Assembly (NCBI GenBank): GCA_017861355.1
Contig: JAGFXQ010000007.1
Coordinates: 1-25,351, forward strand
Length of the DNA: 25,351 nucleotides
Direction: 5' to 3'
Source: Bacillota bacterium
Lineage (GTDB): Bacteria; Bacillota; Clostridia; Lachnospirales; Lachnospiraceae
Within the stretch, counting starts at the first letter, position 1. Each line of letters begins with the position of its first letter. The notes under the pieces were generated by a model. That model was not told the DNA's origin and did no database searches. It saw nothing but the letters and a program-made list of their open reading frames with translations. Below are positions 23,171 through 25,351 of this stretch, one piece after another. Made by a program: the position numbers and the translations under genes.

Positions 23171-24775
23171 ATGAGTGGTAGAAACGGTTATTTTCAAATA
23201 GTGATTAAGCAGGATGGTACCTATTTGAAAATCTATGATGCAGAACAAGGAGGAGAAGCAGTTTTCTATGACGAAATCAGCAGTTACCTTATTGATCGTA
23301 AAATATATGAATATGATAAGGTTGCGATTAGTCGAGCACTCACTGACCTAAAGGAAGTTACAGAAATAAAGATATCAATCAATCCGGTGTATACCATCGA
23401 CGAACTGATTAAAGTAGAGCTATCTGAGGATCGTATGTATGCAAAAGCGAGATTTTATCCGCCGTCGAATAACGGACATCTGATGATGAAGGATGAGATT
23501 GTCGCTTCCTTAGTGCGTGCAGGAGTAAAGTATGGTTTAGATGAGAACTCTATTATGGAGTTTTTGAAGGATAGAAAATATTGTACGGATTATATATTAG
23601 CAAAGGCTACACCTGCGGTGCAGGGTCATGATGCTGCTATTACTTATCATTTTAATACCGACCTTACCCTGAAACCGAAGCGTAATGATGATGGATCGGT
23701 TGATTTCCATCAATTAGATATGATCAGTCATTGTCATAAAAATCAATTATTAGCTACACTGACACCAATGGATCAGGGAAAACCCGGCATTGATGTGTGT
23801 GGAGTAATGATACGACCGAATAAGGTAAATAACCGTATTTTAAGACATGGTAACAAAATATATGTGTCAGAAGATGGAATAAATATGTTCTCCTCTGTGG
23901 ATGGTCACGTAAGTCTGGTTGATAATCGGGTTTTCGTCTCAGATACTTATGAAGTCCATGCTGATGTAGATGCTTCCACCGGCGATATTGAATATGAAGG
24001 AAATGTCGTGGTTCGAGGTAATGTTATCACCGGATTTTCGGTAAGAGCAAAAGGTGATATTGAGGTAAATGGTGTTGTTGAAGGTGCTTATATCGAAGCT
24101 GGGGGACAAATCGTTCTGAAGCGCGGTATGCAGGGTATGAATAAAGGAATTTTAAAAGCAAACGGTAATATTATAACGAAATTCATCGAAAATGCCGAAG
24201 TAATAGCTGGAGGATATGTTTCAACAGAATCTGTTCTTCACAGTAGAGTGTCGGCGAAAGGCGATATTATTGTTGGCGGTAAGAGAGGTTTCGTAACCGG
24301 AGGTGAGATTCGCTCCGGTACTATGATTTCTGTAAAAACCGCAGGTTCTCAGATGGGAACGTCTACCTTGTTAGAGGTAGGAATTGATCCCAGAGTACTG
24401 GAAGAATTTCGCGAGCTTGAGAAGAGAATTGCTACCATGCTGGCAGACAAAGAACGACTGGCACAAGCTCTGATCCTTTTTCGCAAAAAATTATCTGCCG
24501 GAGCACAGATTAACGATGAAAAGATGGAATACTTAAAGCAGGTAACCCAGAACAATATTATGCTTGAAACCCAGATCAAAGAAGCCAGAAGACGTTATGA
24601 GGAATTAAGAATCGATGTTGACAATAATTCTTCCGGTTCGATCAAGGTATCCGATATTGTATATCCGGGAACCAAGCTGGTGATATCAAATGTCATTCAC
24701 TTTGTCCGAGAAGAGACACATCATAGTAAATTTGTCCGAGACAGGGCTGATATCAAAGTAGTTCCATTAATGTAG
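23171..24775 (+). CDS. FapA family (DUF342) protein
   Basis: The 534-residue protein has the FapA/DUF342 layout. An N-terminal region is followed (about 200-405) by a right-handed beta-helix type repeat rich in G and polar turns, for example DIEYEGNVVVRGNVITGFSV, AKGDIEVNGVVEGAYIEAGG and SRVSAKGDIIVGGKRGFVTG. A coiled coil follows (about 406-482, from DPRVLEEFRELEKRI). No signal peptide or membrane segment is present. FapA proteins are thought to act as polymerised scaffolds, and some lie in flagellar clusters; function here is inferred only from location. Start: ATG 23171 with GGAGG at 23160-23164; the frame from 23129 lacks a binding site. It follows sigD. Confidence 0.88.
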   Translation: MSGRNGYFQIVIKQDGTYLKIYDAEQGGEAVFYDEISSYLIDRKIYEYDKVAISRALTDLKEVTEIKISINPVYTIDELIKVELSEDRMYAKARFYPPSNNGHLMMKDEIVASLVRAGVKYGLDENSIMEFLKDRKYCTDYILAKATPAVQGHDAAITYHFNTDLTLKPKRNDDGSVDFHQLDMISHCHKNQLLATLTPMDQGKPGIDVCGVMIRPNKVNNRILRHGNKIYVSEDGINMFSSVDGHVSLVDNRVFVSDTYEVHADVDASTGDIEYEGNVVVRGNVITGFSVRAKGDIEVNGVVEGAYIEAGGQIVLKRGMQGMNKGILKANGNIITKFIENAEVIAGGYVSTESVLHSRVSAKGDIIVGGKRGFVTGGEIRSGTMISVKTAGSQMGTSTLLEVGIDPRVLEEFRELEKRIATMLADKERLAQALILFRKKLSAGAQINDEKMEYLKQVTQNNIMLETQIKEARRRYEELRIDVDNNSSGSIKVSDIVYPGTKLVISNVIHFVREETHHSKFVRDRADIKVVPLM

Positions 24776-24861
24776 AAAATGTGATTGGGTACACCCTCTG
24801 TTGAAGCAATCCAGGACAACTACATAAAGATCAATATTGTATTAGGCAGGGAGGAAAAAGT

Positions 24862-25170
24862 ATGTCGGTAGGACCGATCGAAGTAATCAGAGCCCAAGAG
24901 GCTACGCAGATCAGACATATAGATGCGCAAAGAGCACAGCATGCGCAGGAACAGTTAAGTAAGAATTTTCAGAACTTGGTGGAGCACGAGCAAAAGAAAC
25001 CGGTTGAGACGACGAAAACAGAAAAAGATGAATACAATTATGATGCGAGGGAAAAGGGTAATGGTCAATACACCGGTTCCGGCAGCAAAAAGAAGGAAAA
25101 TGAAGATAAGAAAGAATCAAAAGATCCAAAAAGTACACCCAAAAAAGGTGGCATTGATATTTTGATTTAA
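24862..25170 (+). CDS. small charged protein of unknown function
   Basis: This 102-residue protein is highly charged and predicted disordered. The N-terminal half has a helical Gln/Glu-rich stretch (AQEATQIRHIDAQRAQHAQE), and the second half is Lys/Glu/Asp-rich (KKKENEDKKESKDPKSTPKK), ending in the hydrophobic GGIDILI. There is no signal peptide or membrane segment. GGGAGG lies just ahead of ATG 24862. Comparable small charged proteins are often found at the end of clostridial flagellar operons, in my recollection, but I cannot name a family with certainty. The hydrophobic C-terminal tip after a disordered body suggests a docking peptide, by inference. Confidence 0.7.
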   Translation: MSVGPIEVIRAQEATQIRHIDAQRAQHAQEQLSKNFQNLVEHEQKKPVETTKTEKDEYNYDAREKGNGQYTGSGSKKKENEDKKESKDPKSTPKKGGIDILI

Positions 25171-25194
25171 AAACATAAGCAGGAGTAAAAAATT

Positions 25195-25351
25195 ATGAGC
25201 CCAATAGAAATAGCACTAATAATTATAGGTATCATAGTTATCATCATTAGTTGCGTCATTGTGGATAAGCAGTCAAAAGTGCAGAATCAGATGATTGGTA
25301 AATCATTATCCTCTTTCGAGGGTACAGTGACAGAAGAAGATAAAAAACAGT
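25195..25351 (+). CDS. single-pass membrane protein, partial (possible SwrB-like)
   Basis: The frame starts at ATG 25195, with AGGAG at 25181-25185, and is cut by the window edge after 52 codons. The first 24 residues are an N-terminal membrane helix (IALIIIGIIVIIISCVIVD), followed by a polar, charged start of the cytosolic part. In Bacillus subtilis, sigD is followed by swrB, which has the same N-terminal anchor plus coiled coil. Position and layout fit a SwrB/DUF6115-like protein, but the visible part is too short to prove it. Confidence 0.6.
   Translation, partial: MSPIEIALIIIGIIVIIISCVIVDKQSKVQNQMIGKSLSSFEGTVTEEDKKQ

Noticed and set aside
1..25351. Mobile elements, CRISPR arrays, tRNA or rRNA genes
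   Set aside because: Genes are continuous on one strand with flagellar identities; no transposase, spaced direct-repeat array or RNA-gene signature was seen.

Overview
The window is one long, single-direction (+ strand) stretch of a flagellar/chemotaxis (fla/che) operon from a Gram-positive bacterium. The gene set points to a Clostridia member, most likely Lachnospiraceae or a close relative. The evidence is: a FliY (CheC-FliN fusion) instead of a plain FliN; CheC and CheD with no CheZ; FlbD/SwrD, FlhF, FlhG and a sigma-D-type factor in one cluster; moderately AT-rich DNA; and strong GGAGG-type ribosome binding sites. Species cannot be named from this sequence alone. The order is close to the known Bacillus subtilis fla/che operon, with clostridial insertions: motA-motB, a PilZ gene, a FapA-family gene and small unnamed genes.

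Layout. Positions 1-37 hold the last codons of an upstream gene, probably fliK. Positions 95-2836 are the hook module: flgD, a TIGR02530-type flagellar operon gene, and flgE. A strong intrinsic terminator (about 2882-2912) follows flgE. Next come flbD, motA, motB and fliL (2994-5500), then a 193-base gap with a possible promoter. The switch and export module follows: fliM, fliY, cheY, fliO, fliP, fliQ, fliR, flhB, flhA (5694-14051). After it come flhF and flhG, a PilZ gene, and the chemotaxis block cheB, cheA, cheW, cheC, cheD (17140-21975). The window ends with a small membrane protein gene, sigD/fliA, a fapA-like gene, a charged 102-residue protein gene and the start of a single-pass membrane protein gene cut by the window edge.

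How it works together. FliO/P/Q/R, FlhB and FlhA form the export gate. FlgD caps and FlgE builds the hook. MotA/MotB are the stator, with FliL beside it. FliM and FliY form the switch that binds phosphorylated CheY. CheA/CheW signal to CheY and CheB, while CheC, FliY and CheD handle dephosphorylation and adaptation. FlhF and FlhG set flagellar number and position. The PilZ protein probably couples cyclic-di-GMP to the motor. The sigma factor drives late flagellar genes. No CheR, FlgM or receptor gene is present.

The least expected structure is not in the genes: an internal terminator after flgE, a structured leader with a 16-codon ORF before flgE, and two copies of a small palindromic repeat (before fliO and before the PilZ gene), one of which can fold in two mutually exclusive ways. 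No intergenic gap exceeds 200 bases; gaps not described separately show nothing I can support beyond ribosome binding sites.
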